From assembly GCA_049999805.1 (NCBI GenBank), contig JBNGIO010005627.1:1-64000 (forward strand): 64,000 nt of DNA. The letters run 5' to 3'. The notes under the pieces were generated by a model. The model was given only the letters and a program-made list of their open reading frames with translations, had not been told where the DNA came from and made no database searches. Position numbers and translations under genes: made by a program. This document shows, in pieces, positions 33,130 to 44,065 of the stretch (the stretch's first letter is position 1; the number at the start of each line of letters is the position of its first letter). This DNA comes from Folioceros fuciformis. Taxonomy: Eukaryota > Anthocerotophyta > Anthocerotopsida > Anthocerotales.

Positions 33130-34819
33130 ATGAGCTGCAACGGCTGCCGAGTGCTGCGCAAGGGTTGTAATGACAACTGCGTGCTGCGGCCGTGCTTGCA
33201 GTGGATCCAGTCCGCGGACGCCCAGGGCAATGCAACCGTGTTTGTGGCCAAGTTCTTCGGGCGCGCGGGCCTCATGGGATTCATCGGCGCCGTGCCTGAG
33301 GATCAGCGGGCTGGTGAGTGCACCTCCCGCATTTCGAATTGGCTGCCGCCTCACCGATGCAATTTTGCATGCTAGTGGTGAGGGAGAGCAGGGGAATTGG
33401 AAAGGGTGTTGGACGGCGTGACAATTTTGCGTGTCTTTGCCTGCAGCTTTGTTCCAGTCCCTCTTGTACGAGGCGTGCGGGAGGACGGTGAATCCGGTGC
33501 ACGGCGCGCTGGGCCTGCTGTGGTCCGGGAAGTGGAGCGCCTGCGAGGCGGCTGTGGAGACGGTACTCAAGGGAGGATCGCTCAAGGCGGCGGCGGTGGC
33601 GGTGGCGGTGACCACTGCTGCGGGAGGAGGCGGCGGCGGCATCGGGGTGGAAGGGAGTGGGAGTTTGGCTCCTGGAGGTGGTGGAGCCGGTGGCTCGTTT
33701 CCGTTCACGTTACCGCGGTACCTGCCTCCGCAGGCTCCGCCGCTGGAGAGAGCCGGAGGCGGCAACGTGAACCCCGGCCTGCGCCTCGGCCTGGGCGTGA
33801 TGCCTGCCATGGCTGCCAGTAGGCCGAGCAGCTGCAGGGCCCGCTCTTCCTTCACCGCACATAACCAGCATTCCGCGCAGTCCCTGTCCCAGTCACAGGA
33901 GGAGGTGCGGCAGCAGGGGCTGGCGCCTGTGCCAGTGCCAGTGCGAACCCCTGCTCACGATATGGACAACGCGTCGGAGATCAGCAGTGCCGGCACTGGC
34001 ACTGGGAGGCTGGTGGTAGAGGAGCGGACCGGAGTCGGAGAGGAGATGAAGCTGCGGGAGATGCTGCTGCGGGGGCAGGGTCAGGGCCATGAGTGGAGCG
34101 CCGGGAGGCCGCGTGCTGTGAACTTGCCGGTAGTAGATGGGGATGGAGAGGGAGACGCCAAGGAGGATGGGGATGCTGGCCGGCGGACTTGGCAGCAATC
34201 GGTGAAGCCCGCATCGGGCCTGGATTCTTCATCCATTCTCTACTCGCTGTGGTGTGGGGTGAATGGCGAGCATTCTGGAAGCCGTGGCCGTGTGATGGAT
34301 ACGAGGGTGAAGCGGGAGCTGGAGGACGATGATGTGAGGATGGGGAATCAGGCCATGTCCGCTCTCGCCAGGAGAGTGCAGCCCAGGCTGGAGTTTTACT
34401 CTAATTCTGCCTCGGCGCATCCAGACCTCCAGAGGCAGCAACGTCCGGCAGCACCAGCGTGGGATCGGTGTGAGATGGATGCGAGGGAGATGGAAGCTAA
34501 GCCGTTGCCTGCTGCTGCAACCGCTGCCTGTGCGGTGGAGCTGAACTTAGCGTTGAACACGTACTCTTTAGGCAAGTCCAAAGAGCAACAACAACAACAG
34601 CAGCAACAGCGAAAGACAAGTCCTGGCCAAGCTGCAGGAGGAGGAGGCGCAGGGAATGCAAGCGGGAGGGTTTCCAGTCCGTCGTGCGGGTCAGTGAATT
34701 CGGAGGGCTCGGTCACAAGCCTGGACAGCTCCAAATCGGCCGTATCTGCGTCTCCATGGACGCTGCAGCTGGCGAGCGCGTTGCAGTCCAACAGGCAGCT
34801 GCTTCCCCTTCTGCGCTAG
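33130..34819 (+). CDS. Class II LOB-domain (LBD) transcription factor
   Basis: Two exons, 33130-33313 and 33447-34819, join in phase 1 to give 518 residues. The intron position after the GAS block is the usual one for the family. The zinc-binding block is [17 protein letters not shown] (C-x2-C-x6-C-x3-C), followed by [20 protein letters not shown] and [19 protein letters not shown], then [20 protein letters not shown]. This matches class II LBDs (LBD37-42 of Arabidopsis), which repress nitrogen-responsive and anthocyanin genes; no class I leucine-zipper motif is seen. The long C-terminal region is unusual in size: Ala/Gly-rich stretches near residues 118-150, a poly-Gln run before RKTSPGQ, and Ser-rich segments. 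A short ELNLALNT resembles the acidic/Leu tail motif of class II proteins. DNA binding in the nucleus is the expected role. Confidence 0.93.
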
Positions 34820-35439
34820 GCGAGGTAGCAAAACCGTTTTCACCCATGGATGGCATCACCCCCGTCCCCCAACTCAAGCCAGGCACAAGTTCGGCGAAGA
34901 AACCTTGCTTCGCCAACTTGTTATGATCTCGGACCGAGAGGAGAGCGAGAGAGACACGGGATTGTTACTCTGCACGTTTAGCTTAGGCTCAAGCTGATGG
35001 TATGTCCGGTGGATCTCGTCCGTGACTTGCCACATGCGTTATCCGAGCCCGAGCCCGAGCCCGCTAGTGACAGCTCAAAGAAGCGTCGCATGTGTGACGA
35101 GGAAGTCTTGTCTATCCTCCTAGCTGCCGAGAGGAGCAGTGCACGGTGTGTAGCGACGGGTTCTGCTCCTCCCGACTCCCACTGCTTGCTTGTCCTGCCT
35201 TTCCTATGGCAGAAGCAGGCGCTCAATTTTGCTCGGGTAGTGGAATTTCATTTCCAGTTTCAATGTTATGACAAGTCTCGTCTCCCGATCTGATCGTGAA
35301 GTGTGCCTGTGGCTGTCAGAGGCCTGCTTGAGTGTGCCGGGCCGGGCCCGGGCCTCGCGAGTGCCGTTGGCCATGCCTTGGGGAAGTGATTTTCGAGGTC
35401 CTGCCTGGCGACTCTTACCTGCTGCCGGGGCAGGCTGGT

Positions 35440-35520
35440 CTTGGCTAGGCTAGGCTGGGCTGAGCTTGGCTAGGCGAGGCTGGGCTGGGCTTGGCTAAGC
35501 TAGTCTAGTCTAGTCTGGTC
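35440..35520. repeat. Pentanucleotide array GGCTA/GGCTG/GTCTA
   Basis: About fifteen 5-bp units with slow drift (GGCTA, GGCTG, AGCTT, GTCTA). It has the same register and style as the arrays at 30,981 and 31,732. Confidence 0.8.
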
Positions 35521-37053
35521 TCGTTGGAGAAGCAGCCAGCTGCAGGCTCACTGCGCAGCGGCAGTTCAGAGGTTGCAACGGCCCGCGCGTGAGCAGAAGG
35601 GTTCTTCTGTCCTAGGAACCCGCTCACCAGATTTCCGCTCCCGAGGTCGAGGCTGGGCGCCGAGGTCCTGGTCCTGGTCCTGAGAGGGCCGTACGGCACA
35701 GTGACGCTCGTCAGCGTTCTACTACGTTGCTTTTGCAGAGGCAGTGGCAGAGGCAGAGGCAGAGACGGAGGGCAAAAGGTTTGGATGTCGAGACGACGGA
35801 GTCAGTGCAGTGTAGTCCAGTCCAGTCCTGTTCCTGGTCATTCATGAATAAATGTTAAAGGTGTCAGGAGGCGAGCAGGAGAGAGCGGGAGCTGGCACTG
35901 GGCTTCTGGGCTGCCGGCTGTGCGTGATTAACCAAGCCCTGCTCTAATTGCCCTGCGCGCCCCACGCCTTTTTTTCTATTCTTGTTTTCCCTCTCCTTCT
36001 CCTCCGGACCTCCGAGGCTCGAGCCCGCCCCCGAGCCCTAGGGGGGCCCCGGCTGTACGGTCCAGCAACAGCGGCTGCGTGCAGAAGCTGAGCGCACACC
36101 TTCTTATGGCGCCTGTCTCCCAGCCCTGAGGCAGCGGCACGTAGGCCTCGACCTCCTTCCACGCCCGGGACCTCGCTCCTTCCCCTCCAACAACCACCTC
36201 GCCCCCCCTACCCTGCTCCTTCTCCTTCTCCTTCTCTTCTTCTCCTCCTGCTTCTCATTCTTCAAGTTTCCCGCTGCAGTTGCTGTTGCAAAACTGTTGC
36301 CGTTCGTGTACAGAGCTGTAATGTACGAGTACGTGTATCTGCAATGCTGTGCTGCCGCTGCTGCTGCTGCTGCCATGAAATCCATGGGTAGCTGCCCTGC
36401 CCTGTTGCCCGCTTCGCCTTTCCAGGCCACCCCGCCTCGCGGCGGAATCTCGAGCTTCTCCGTCCTGTCCAAAGGTACTACTGTACAGCATACAGCTCTC
36501 TCACACACACGGTCCCCCTTTGTACGCCCGCCTGGACGGGTACCGGTACTGGTACCGTGGGGGCGGATCCGGAACCCACACCCCGGGTGCGGGTGCGGGT
36601 GCGGATGCGGATGCATCGCCATCGCATTATTCTGTACCAGTCTGCATTTTTCTGTTGGGTTTTGGCCCACGGGCCTCCGCCAGCCCTTTACGACTGTGGG
36701 CTGCCAGTGCGCATCACTGTGCAACGCCTGGGCTGCAAACTTCGTTACGTGGATTCAGGAATCCCGCAGATCTGCTGTCCCGAGCCTAAACGAATCTGCT
36801 TGGGATTCCCCTTCAATAGTGGCCGCTAGGAAGCCGCTGTTTCAAACCGGCCCGGCCCATGCCCGCCGGCCTCAGCCCGACCGACATTATAGCTTTTCGT
36901 ACTTGTTCCGTCTCTAAGATTTGGAGTTGAGCTGCAGGATTTTCTCCTCTACACTTGCCGCCCGCTGTCCTTGCTAAGCCTGCCGTGTGTGTCCTTCAAC
37001 TACGCATGTATGTCTGTATGTATGAAAGTACACCCCATGCCCAACTTGCGCAC

Positions 37054-37103
37054 GGAAGGGAACGGAAGGGAACGGAAGGGAACGGAAGGGAACGGAAGGG
37101 AAA
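37054..37103. repeat. GGAACGGAAG decamer repeat
   Basis: Five near-perfect 10-bp units (GGAAGGGAAC), ending in GGGAAAAGGG. Confidence 0.85.
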
Positions 37104-37284
37104 AGGGAACAACACAGAAGAGAGGGAAGGAGAAGCTGCATCATCACACACCACACCGACCCAACCTTTAGTACACGCATCGTGCGGTGCACACACACTC
37201 ATTTGCTTCCTCCCCGCTTTGCTTCTTGTATCTATGTACATACATGGCTGCACTGCGCACTTTACAGCAGATTCCATGGATGAA

Positions 37285-39085
37285 TCACGAGTCTGATTTG
37301 AAACCATGTCCTTGTCCTTGGGTATCACACAGCCACGTCCAGTACTTTTTCAGCATGTGATCGTTGGGCCTCACATCCATCCACCGTCCCTCACAGAAAA
37401 TTGCATACGCGTCGGCAGCATACCTTCACACACGCACACAACCGTGATCCAGGTTTGGTCACAACTGACGCCTGGACGAAGAGGAGGGAAACGGAAACGG
37501 AGGGCAGGCAGCAGCAGCCACAGCTAGCTGCATCCTACCTGCCGATGCCGTGTAGCTGAGTCACGTCACTCCACCCATCCTCCAGGTACTCGGCAGAGAA
37601 TCGCTGGATCGTTTTTGCACGCTTGTTTTGGAGGCCCAAGGACCGGATCACTTGCCCGATCTTGGCAGTTTCCACAGTGACTGCGCTTTCGGCTGTTGGG
37701 CACAGCTCGAACAGCTTCCAAATCACTTGATGCATCTGCGAGGCAAAATCCCACAGCACCCGTCACTTCCTCCCCTAGCCGACGAAGTTCGTGTTCAATA
37801 GTCATCGATTACTGCTGCTTTTGGAACTACAAGGCCGTATCAAAAAAGGGAACGTAACGCAGCGCACCTGGCGACCGGATGTTTGGTTCAGCAGCATGCA
37901 TGCCACAAGAGTCTTCCACGGATCCGTGTACAGGCTCTCCTGAATGAGGCCGTAGGGTGATGCTGGAGGAACCCACGCAGCCCTCGGCTCCTTCCTCGGA
38001 ACAGGACATGTCATTGTAGTATCAACATCCCCTGCCCTAGCCCTTGTTCCACATTTCTGGGCCTTGCCTGAACGGTCCTCTTCTGCAGATCTTGATGTTC
38101 CACGCTTCTTCACACCTTTCCGCCCCCTTACGGACTTCACACTTCTACTAGGACCTTCGTCCCCTGAAGAGAAGCAACGGTCTTCCACGTGCCTTTGAAG
38201 TCCTTCACCCTCTTCCCCTTCTTCATCCTCCCTGAACAACACGGAGGTTGGCACCACAGGCTTGATGCTCCGCTTACACCGCCGTAACCCACGACTTGCC
38301 TGCTGGCTAGCCTTCACTGCCTCCAGCTTAGCCCTGGCCCTGCTCACTGATGCACGTTGTTGCAACTCCTCATCGCCAGGCCTGCAGGTATCTCCCACAC
38401 TCATACCCTCCAACACCTTGCTATCCTCGGCCTCCAAGTCAGCAGTAGCACGCTGGCTTGCTTGCACTGCTTCCAAATTTCTCCTACTACCATGCGAACG
38501 GACGAGTGGCCTAATCCTACCACAAATCCCCCCAGCACCGTCGTCATGAACTTCCCCCTCAAACCCAGCTTCCAAAATCACCGGATCAGCAACCACACGA
38601 GGACAACCACCATCCACATCATCCTCAACCGACACGGCACTCTCCGCACCAACTCTGTTCCTCCTCGATCTACGCTTCGGATTCTTGGCTACGTACCGTC
38701 TCCCTCGTTTTTTGGCCTCTGCACCTTTCACAGCCTCAAGTTTAGCCAAGGCCTTTGCCAGCATGCCTGCTGGCCCTGACTTTCGTTGTTCCAAGCACTC
38801 TCCCAACCCTGGCTTACAACATGCTTCATTTTTTTCGCACTGCTCATCCTCCGGCTTAGACTCAAACCTAGGCAGCAAGCTCCTGCACACTCTCCTCTTC
38901 CAATGAGGAGAAACGACTAAACTTCCAGAACAAGGATGACCTTCAACAGCCTGCCAACCTGCTAGATCTTCATCACCACCTCCACAACTTATCCGACACC
39001 TCTTGGAACCTCCAATAAGTTTCGCTCCTCCTGTCCACCTGAACTCATCCACCAAGGCCCCTAAGTCTGCCTTGGTGGCTCCCAT
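37285..39085 (-). CDS. MBD4L: MBD4-like HhH-GPD DNA glycosylase
   Basis: Three exons, 39085-37868, 37735-37539 and 37423-37285, give a closed frame of 517 residues. The first 380 residues are charged, Lys/Arg-rich and poorly conserved, with repeated KLEAVKxSQxAxRxL-type segments and basic clusters consistent with nuclear targeting. The catalytic domain starts [20 protein letters not shown] and [14 protein letters not shown], then the helix-hairpin-helix [19 protein letters not shown]. In this HhH the Asp of AADAY aligns with the catalytic Asp of MBD4. It ends [19 protein letters not shown]. As in other plants, the methyl-CpG-binding domain of animal MBD4 is absent. The expected role is excision of T or U mispaired with G. 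An intron may end at 39,092 (TTTGGTTGCAG), so a short upstream exon near 39,258-39,190 is possible, but its phase does not fit cleanly. Confidence 0.9.
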
Positions 39086-40241
39086 ATCCTCACTGCAACC
39101 AAACAACACGACACGCAAAACCAAATTAAACAAACTTCCAAGCACCACAACACACCAGACCACACATTCTCAACAAAAATCTCACCTTCAATCAGCAGCT
39201 CCCTTCCTCTGAAGGCGATCTGCACCACTCTGTGATAAACACAAATTCGCAGCTCCATCTACCACCTTCCGCACAAAACCACCAGACACATGCTCACAGG
39301 AGGGATCCTTGGGCTGCACAAAAACGGGACGGGATCTTCATGGCCAGCTCATCCATCGCGTTGTGGCCACGTTCCAGAGCCCCTCGTCGTTTACTCGTTC
39401 ACCTACCCGACCTGAGGTAAGTGGGAAAAAAATCATTTAATTCTTTAATTCCTGACTTTCTTGCCGCAACCCAGCCCCGCGCGGAAGCCGCGGGGAAAGG
39501 CAAACAGCATCCCAACCACAGCAGCACCAAAATTGCCGGCAACACCAGCAGCTTGCGAAAGTGGCTGATAAGGAGCTTCGTCGTCTCTCCCTCCTCGTGC
39601 GGTAGCGGTTGTTGGAGCTTGCTGATCAGTTGCAATTGGTTTCGGATTTGAATGCCTGCCACCTTGGATCCATCAAATCAGACATCTGTCAGAGCACGAT
39701 AGCGATGGATGTGGCTGGATGTGCTGCGCGCGATATGTGTTTTGATCAACATAATCACGGAGCCTTGGTGCCACTTCTGATTCTTTAGGTATCGTTTGTC
39801 TCCGCTTTTTGTTTGTGCTGGAAGGTATGGCGGCAACGTTTCGCGTCCAAGGATTATGGGCGTCTTCGAAGATAGCATTAAAATTTCGCAACTAAGATTT
39901 GATAGCTTGTTTCTTACAGCGTTTTGAAATTTCAACTCCGGATGAGCACTTATGGAGTTCTTTTCTTCAATTATTGGAAGGAAGATCTATGTCTAGCTGA
40001 AATTTGGTGGAGGATTTCTGTAAGCACTTCTGGTATGCAGCTTTACCTGGGATGTTCTGGCAGCCAAGGAAAAGAAAATGCATGGGTGTACATGGAGTGA
40101 TTTTCTTTCAAACATAACACTAGTCTGAGGTAATTTTCAGCTTAGGCCTTCTTCTTTTCTCTTGTGTTGTTGAGTGGTGCATCTAACAAGATGGAGAATC
40201 CTGAATGTAGTTCTAAATTTTAGCAGGCCACAAATTGTATT
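39086..40241. other. Spacer with a composition change
   Basis: Holds the MBD4L upstream region and the OVATE-gene promoter. The GC content drops from mixed to AT-rich at about 39,700-40,000. Frames on both strands near 39,420-39,660 carry no recognisable motif. Confidence 0.5.
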
Positions 40242-42053
40242 ATGGCTGGTTTGGAGTTTAGGAATCCAAGAAGGGATTCTCCTTACACAAGTTGTACCAA
40301 ACATATCAACCATAAGGTTGGAAAGCCTCTTGTATGGCAAGATGATATGGCAGAAATAAGAGAGACGTATCGTCGTGTTGCTAAAATCAAAGACACTGCG
40401 TACACAGGATTTTCTTGCTTAGATCCAGCACGAACAGCGGAGGTCTTGAGCAAGAATAGGAAGGCAAGGAAAGAAGTGTTACACTCATTTGAGCAAATTC
40501 ATTATCTAAATTCCTCAAGTCCATTTGAGGCTTTTCAGCATGTTCGAAATGTACGCAATATGTGTAGAAGAATTCAATCTATTAGTTCTCTTACTGAAAG
40601 GAAAAAGAATCCTTGGGATGTTGAATTGTTTCCAGCATTATTGAGGAGACCAACAACAGCATGTCCAGTGAGACATCCAAGATGTCACAGAGGCTGTGGC
40701 CCAACAAGGCCTGTCTCAGTGCCTGTCTATACTGATAGAACACCCAAGTGTTATGCTCCAGCTTCATTTTCCCAGCTCTTGGATATATCCAACAAGCCAG
40801 AAAGCACTTGTCATGCTTGTCATTACAAAGCTCCCTATGATCGTCCATCTCAACAAGACAAGTCACCTCGTTCAAGGGCTGCATATTATCATAACTATAT
40901 GTTAACATCTGGACCATCATCCCCAAGCCAAGAATCCACTAGATTCTTATATGATGGTTTGCATAAGTTGGCAATTCAACATACAGAAACACCTGCTTCA
41001 ACAAATGTTTACATGCATTCCTATGATGACGAGGACACCATACAATTGAGGTCTCCTCCTATATCAGAGAGATTTTATACCAATAATCGCCATTATGAAA
41101 CAAACCTTAGTAAACAAGCAACTTCAAGAGTACTAATTGAAAAACCTTTGGATACAGTTGAGAAAAAATTCAATGACAATCAAGAGAACATGGTGGAAAA
41201 GTCATGGGTGCCTGAACAGGGGAAAACTGCAAGGAAACTAGTAGAACGACGTTACCCAATTGACAATGTGAAGAGGGGTCAAAGTAAATCATACTACACT
41301 CTAGGATCATCTAGTTTAGAGCATCCTAGTCTAGATAATGCTAATTTGACTGATAGAGTTTTAACAGATTCAGACTCTAGTTCTGAGACAGAAAAAGTTC
41401 CACCAAGACGATCCAAGTCACATGGCTCTAGAAGTAAGGTTTCTCTTTCCCAGAACATGCCAAGAAGTACAATTGAGCCTCGGAAACGATCTGTGATAAG
41501 TAAATCCCTTTTCAAACGAGCAACTATTGAAAAGCCATTAGCTCAACCACTGATAGATAAATCTTCTACGGATACCCCAAGTATAGAATGCTGTTCTCCA
41601 AGAGATAGCTTAACATTAGGCCTTCATCAACCATCCCCATCCACAGAATGTAAAGAAGATGTTATGGCCACTCTGGTTAGAATAGACGGTATCAATGATA
41701 CAAGAAATAAGATGAATCTTCCAGAGTGTTCAGCTAGTGATAGCCCTGCAACAACAATGTCCAACATCAACACCATTGATAAGAATCAACTAGTAGAGGA
41801 CTTGGAACAAAAGAAAGGGTTCTATGAAACAGGAGAGAGTGGAGTAATAATAAAACACTCAACTGATCCCTATGTTGATTTTAAGAACTCTATGATGGAG
41901 ATGATTGCTGAGGAAAAACTTGAGAATAGGCCTGACGCCATTGAAGACCTCTTTCAATATTACTTGGATCTAAATCCGGGAGCACATCACCAAGTTATTG
42001 AAAGGGTCATAATAGATATTAGAAAAGAGCTTAAAGCAAAAAGATCATTGTAA
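40242..42053 (+). CDS. OVATE family protein (OFP), large form
   Basis: A single exon of 603 residues from a clear ATG. The C-terminal 60 residues are a full OVATE domain: DPYVDFKNSMMEMIAEE, then DAIEDLFQYYLDLNP and HHQVIERVIIDIRKEL. The preceding 480 residues are Ser/Thr/Lys-rich and low in hydrophobics, with scattered short basic clusters (PPRRSKSHGSRSK); no other domain is evident. OFPs are plant-specific repressors that bind KNOX/BELL homeodomain proteins and TRM proteins to shape organs; these partners are inferred. The protein is much longer than most OFPs I know. Its codons are strongly A/T-ending and it lies inside an AT-rich island of about 3 kb, unlike the GC-rich LBD, protease and PGK genes of this window. 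Confidence 0.88.
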   Translation: MAGLEFRNPRRDSPYTSCTKHINHKVGKPLVWQDDMAEIRETYRRVAKIKDTAYTGFSCLDPARTAEVLSKNRKARKEVLHSFEQIHYLNSSSPFEAFQHVRNVRNMCRRIQSISSLTERKKNPWDVELFPALLRRPTTACPVRHPRCHRGCGPTRPVSVPVYTDRTPKCYAPASFSQLLDISNKPESTCHACHYKAPYDRPSQQDKSPRSRAAYYHNYMLTSGPSSPSQESTRFLYDGLHKLAIQHTETPASTNVYMHSYDDEDTIQLRSPPISERFYTNNRHYETNLSKQATSRVLIEKPLDTVEKKFNDNQENMVEKSWVPEQGKTARKLVERRYPIDNVKRGQSKSYYTLGSSSLEHPSLDNANLTDRVLTDSDSSSETEKVPPRRSKSHGSRSKVSLSQNMPRSTIEPRKRSVISKSLFKRATIEKPLAQPLIDKSSTDTPSIECCSPRDSLTLGLHQPSPSTECKEDVMATLVRIDGINDTRNKMNLPECSASDSPATTMSNINTIDKNQLVEDLEQKKGFYETGESGVIIKHSTDPYVDFKNSMMEMIAEEKLENRPDAIEDLFQYYLDLNPGAHHQVIERVIIDIRKELKAKRSL

Positions 42054-43104
42054 TGAGTTTCTTATGCTGTATCATTCTTTTTCATTATTTATATATTAAT
42101 ATATATATATATTTTTATTGGGGCAAAAGTTCAAGAAGTGGGCTTCCCAACACAAATGGAGCACTCACACCAATGGTATCCAATCAATTGTTTTTTAAAA
42201 TAAATTATTCTATGTCACTTCTTAATTCAAGCTTGCTTTCTTTGAAATCTATTAGCTACATTTGTATAGCACATGGTATGCAGGATCTGTAATTGGTATG
42301 CATTGCGTTATGTTATTTATTTTTATTAAAAATAAATAATTATTTTTTTTCAACTTGTCTTGCAGGAGAAAGTTAGGAAGAATTCAAAAGCCATATAGTA
42401 TTGTAAGATTAAATGAGAAAACAGATTTGTAATATATTGTAAAATATTTTATAGATATTTTTGATCTTTATAAAAAAATATAAGCCAATTTATTAAGGGT
42501 ATACAATGAAAAAATCTTTGAAAAATATTTAAGCTAAAATAGAAGAAAGGTGCATGCTATAAAAAAATTTAAAAAGATATTATAAAAAATTAAATAATTT
42601 ATATTAAAAAAAAAGAGTACTATGTTATTTCTAAAATCTTCATGAAGATTGTTGCATATATTTAAAATAAAAAATATATGTTTAAATAATCAATTTACAT
42701 AAATTTTGTGTACATATGTATCTTAATTAATTGGTAGGTATTATACCTACATAACTGTGCAGAACTTTAAAGAATCTCCTAACTAACCAAGTGCAAAGGG
42801 AGCTAAGAAATTAAATAAAATTAATAAAACTTATTAATATATATATTTAAATTGGTAAGCGCTCATAAACATATGGGCATGTGAGGTTATATGACTGGTG
42901 ATGTTAAATCTAAAGTTACTAGAGACATGAGACTAAGTTACTATGACTAGCTGGAAAGGCCCTTGAATTTAGCGCTGTGAACAATGAAGAATTAGGCTCT
43001 AGAGGTTGTGATGATTATTTTCCGTGTGATTTTGTAGGTTTTGGGGATGCGTCCACTGTTTTGGTTGCGAGCCTAAGTCTGAAGCAAAATGGTGCTGGTT
43101 TAGC
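42054..43104. other. AT-rich spacer
   Basis: Very AT-rich with (AT)n at 42,088-42,115 and many A and T runs. No gene. Composition returns to mixed at about 42,960. Confidence 0.7.
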
Positions 43105-43404
43105 ATGGCAACTTCTGAGTATGTGGATGTGTTTCTGCGGAACACGCTTGCTGTTCTTGAGCTCCCAGCTCAATGGGAAGGCGTTGCTTGTTTCATCAGA
43201 GTGGTTGGTTTTCAGCCAAGGTATTCGTGGTGGGCACACAACTTGAAGGCAGTGTAGGTTCCAGTCAAGATGGATGTTGGGGCCCTGGAACCACAGCAGG
43301 TACTCGTTCATGGAAGCTCTTCCCAGGAATTGTTATCTCGGTTGTTTTTCTTGCTCGAGGTCGAGGAGGAAACAGAGCGTGTGGTGACATGCTGGGTTGG
43401 GTAG
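43105..43404 (+). pseudogene. Broken open frame of unknown family
   Basis: From an ATG the frame reads MATSEYVDVFLRNTLAVLEL and on to PRYSWWAHNLKAV, then a TAG. It continues in the same frame with VPVKMDVGALEPQQVLVHG and LSRLFFLLEVEEETERVV to a second TAG at 43402. The non-repetitive, globular-looking composition over about 100 codons with one internal stop suggests an inactivated gene or exon. I do not recognise the family; an exon boundary at the first TAG is not supported by a usable GT/AG pair. Confidence 0.35.
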
Positions 43405-43614
43405 CCAGCCACAGGTTGAAGATTCAACATCTGAACTTCTCATGGCTGCTGACAGGGTAGGAGCTGACACCCCCAAGCCTGCCGAAGATCCTACCCCACA
43501 TTGAACATCGAGGCAGTTAACGGTTCTGTGGGAATCTTACGCCACACATTTCTGTGTCTGTCTCCCAACGAGGTCCCCAGACGTAGTAGAAGGGATGACA
43601 CGATGAAGTGTCAA

Positions 43615-43974
43615 CTATAAGACGAGGAGAGAACGTGAGAGCTCCTTTCTCTTTAGCTCATCTGATGGGCACAGTGTGCTGCAAGACTCCTTCCAGTGCC
43701 CTGGTTCAAGGGTGTCAAGATCGAATTCGTGCAAGAACAGCCAGCCAGCCTTATCGGTGATGGCGAGAAACCAGACGCAGACTCTTCCTGACAGAAACTT
43801 GACACAATCTAGCGCTTCACGATTGGAGCCACATGTTGGGAGTGCGTCGGGTGGTTGAGAGCTGAGCGCTGACACCGGCCGAAGCGCTCGGCGTTTCATG
43901 CGTGCACATTGATTTCCTCCTGGCCACCAGACGTTACTGCGCCGAGTGCTTGGATACGAATCAGAAGCTCGCAT
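43615..43974 (-). CDS. Hypothetical protein, 119 residues
   Basis: An ATG-started minus-strand frame, divergent from the ThrE-family gene with 91 bp between start codons. The centre reads SGRVCVWFLAITDKAGWLF then LHEFDLDTLEPGHWKES, faintly recalling a kelch/F-box-associated blade. No family can be assigned. It could be a fragment of a longer gene, or chance. Confidence 0.3.
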   Translation of the reverse strand: MRASDSYPSTRRSNVWWPGGNQCARMKRRALRPVSALSSQPPDALPTCGSNREALDCVKFLSGRVCVWFLAITDKAGWLFLHEFDLDTLEPGHWKESCSTLCPSDELKRKELSRSLLVL

Positions 43975-44065
43975 TTCCCGGCCCCGGGAACCCTATATGT
44001 AGAGCGGCTTGATGCCCCCGAGAGACTGTCTTCGTGCAGCTGGGTCGTGATCACCTCTCGGAAAC

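Larger units (their letters stand above)
34820..37284. other. Intergenic, GC-rich with pentamer and hexamer repeats
   Basis: LBD 3' side. It contains GAGCCC units (35,045-35,063), a GGCTA/GGCTG/GTCTA pentamer array (35,440-35,520), GAGGCA units near 35,745, CTGCTG near 36,360, GGGTGC/GGATGC units near 36,590 and a GGAACGGAAG array at 37,056-37,100. Long frames on both strands are low complexity. No gene is supported. Confidence 0.6.

Noticed and set aside
39190-39258. Extra first exon of the MBD4-like gene
   Set aside because: A donor (GAAG|GTGAGA) and an acceptor (GTTGCAG) exist, but joining them shifts the frame; kept only as a possibility.
42977-43311. Possible retrotransposon fragment around the broken frame
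   Set aside because: No reverse transcriptase, integrase or gag zinc-knuckle motif, no long terminal repeats or target-site duplication could be seen in the flanks.
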